Shown in pieces: positions 17,367-18,192 of a stretch of DNA of 18,192 nucleotides. The first letter of the stretch is position 1; each line of letters begins with the position of its first letter. Position numbers and translations under genes: made by a program. Source of the stretch: Chloroflexota bacterium (GTDB lineage: Bacteria > Chloroflexota > Anaerolineae > J102); NCBI GenBank assembly GCA_003353825.1, contig PIVW01000056.1, forward strand, positions 1 through 18,192, read 5' to 3'. The notes under the pieces are model-generated. The model worked only from the letters and a program-made list of their open reading frames with translations. It had not been told where the DNA came from and did not search any database.

Positions 17367-18152
17367 TCAGATTTGAGGGAACGCCTCGGCTGCTGCTTCT
17401 TCATCCAGGTAGAGGTGGACGTGGGGCTTTTCACGCAGGATCGAGGCGGGGCAATCTTCGGTGACTGGGCCGCTGAGAGATTGTTTGACGGCCTTGGCCT
17501 TGCGCGCTTCCGGCACGATGCACAGCACACGTGTGGCGGCCAGAAGCGCCGGAATCGTCAGCGTAACGGCATGGGTGGGAACTTCCTCCAGACCGGAAAA
17601 ATGTCCTTCGCCCACTTGCTGCCTGCGCGAGACGATATCGAGTTTTATCACCTTAGCCAGTACAGGATCGTCGAATTCGGCATAAGGCGGATCGTTAAAG
17701 GCTATATGACCATTTTCGCCGATACCCATGGCGCAAAGGTCTGCGGGATATTTGCGTAGTAAATCGCTGTACGCATGGCAATTGGCTTCGAGATTGCCAA
17801 TCTGGGCATCTACGGGGAAGAACGCTGCCGGGGTGATGTAGTCGAGCAAGTGTTGTTGCAAAAACGCCGGGAAGCTGGCTGAATGGCCCGGTTCCAAACC
17901 CACATACTCATCCATATGGAAAATGCGCACTTTCGCCCACTCGATATTCGGTCGAACTCTTAGCGCTTCCAGGAATGTCAATTGCGAGTTGCCGGTGGCG
18001 ACGATGATATTGGCTGCGCCTTTATCCGCAATGGCGCTTTGGATCACATCTGCCGCGTCGACGGCAGCGGCCTGGCCCATCGCCTCGTTCGTTTGATAAA
18101 TGCTGATATCGAGTTTATCGATGGTGGTTACAAGACTTGGTTGCATGTTCAT
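17367..18152 (-). CDS. nagB: glucosamine-6-phosphate deaminase-like protein (NagB family)
   Basis: NagB converts glucosamine 6-phosphate to fructose 6-phosphate and ammonia in the cytoplasm. The 261-residue protein has the phosphate-binding loop VATGNSQLTF (51-60), the catalytic region FHMDEYVGL (78-86, Asp81), MGIGENGHIAFNDP (142-155, with His149) and VPTHAVTLTIPALL toward the C-terminus. Length is close to the family norm. The usual NEP after the GHIAF segment is NDP (Asp154), as in a subgroup of NagB-like proteins, so strict identity with NagB is not certain. A strong site, GAGGTAAG, stands before the ATG at 18152. It is the first visible gene of the minus-strand cassette; 40 bp remain upstream in the window, with no promoter that I can name. 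Confidence 0.88.
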   Translation of the reverse strand: MNMQPSLVTTIDKLDISIYQTNEAMGQAAAVDAADVIQSAIADKGAANIIVATGNSQLTFLEALRVRPNIEWAKVRIFHMDEYVGLEPGHSASFPAFLQQHLLDYITPAAFFPVDAQIGNLEANCHAYSDLLRKYPADLCAMGIGENGHIAFNDPPYAEFDDPVLAKVIKLDIVSRRQQVGEGHFSGLEEVPTHAVTLTIPALLAATRVLCIVPEARKAKAVKQSLSGPVTEDCPASILREKPHVHLYLDEEAAAEAFPQI

Positions 18153-18192
18153 GAACTTACCTCAGATATGGTTTGTTTTTGACCCCAGCGAC

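Overview
The window looks like part of a Chloroflexota (Anaerolineae-like) chromosome. This rests on protein style rather than a marker gene. The signs are a family-5 solute-binding lipoprotein with a long Ala/Pro/Glu/Thr linker after its lipobox cysteine, a two-domain PRC-barrel protein of the kind common in that phylum, a direct-sulfhydrylation methionine operon under a SAM-I riboswitch, and a NagB-like / uroporphyrinogen-decarboxylase-like / aldo-keto reductase cassette. GC content is moderate (estimated by eye at slightly over 50 percent). I see no rRNA, tRNA, CRISPR array, transposase, integrase or phage gene.

Layout. (1) 1-70 (-): possible start of a gene leaving the window. 71-359: nothing I can support. 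(2) 360-1072 (-): PRC-barrel protein broken by a frameshift at a run of six C. (3) 1105-6816 (-): complete peptide/nickel-type ABC importer operon, transcribed as binding protein, two permeases, two ATPases. The last four genes overlap by 8-11 bp or are 2 bp apart, and an untranslated 12-bp hairpin separates the binding-protein gene from the rest. (4) 6817-7771: about 950 bp without a gene. It holds a 32-bp dyad, short direct repeats and small palindromes, then a dense cluster of hairpins and a strong terminator. (5) 7772-8392 (-): remnant of a diheme cytochrome c that has lost its first heme-binding cysteines. (6) 8370-13119 (+): promoter, SAM-I riboswitch and intrinsic terminator, then metY, metX, metW and a threonine aldolase gene. 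(7) 13196-18152 (-): a tightly packed group, nagB-like, URO-D-like, aldo/keto reductase and NAD-dependent epimerase, followed by an AEC-family transporter.

How the genes work together. MetX acetylates homoserine, MetY replaces the acetyl group with sulfide to give homocysteine, and MetW is the usual methyltransferase-fold partner of MetX. The leader should stop transcription when S-adenosylmethionine is plentiful: the 3' strand of riboswitch helix P1 can also pair with the 5' arm of the terminator. Threonine aldolase sits 33 bp downstream and may link the unit to glycine and one-carbon supply. The last cassette looks like a small catabolic or modification operon for an amino sugar or related compound; its substrate is unknown.

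I found no clear new defence or mobile system. The least explained element is the hairpin cluster at 7479-7604. It resembles REP-like palindromic repeats and may instead, or also, be part of a structured RNA ending at the terminator at 7722-7758.
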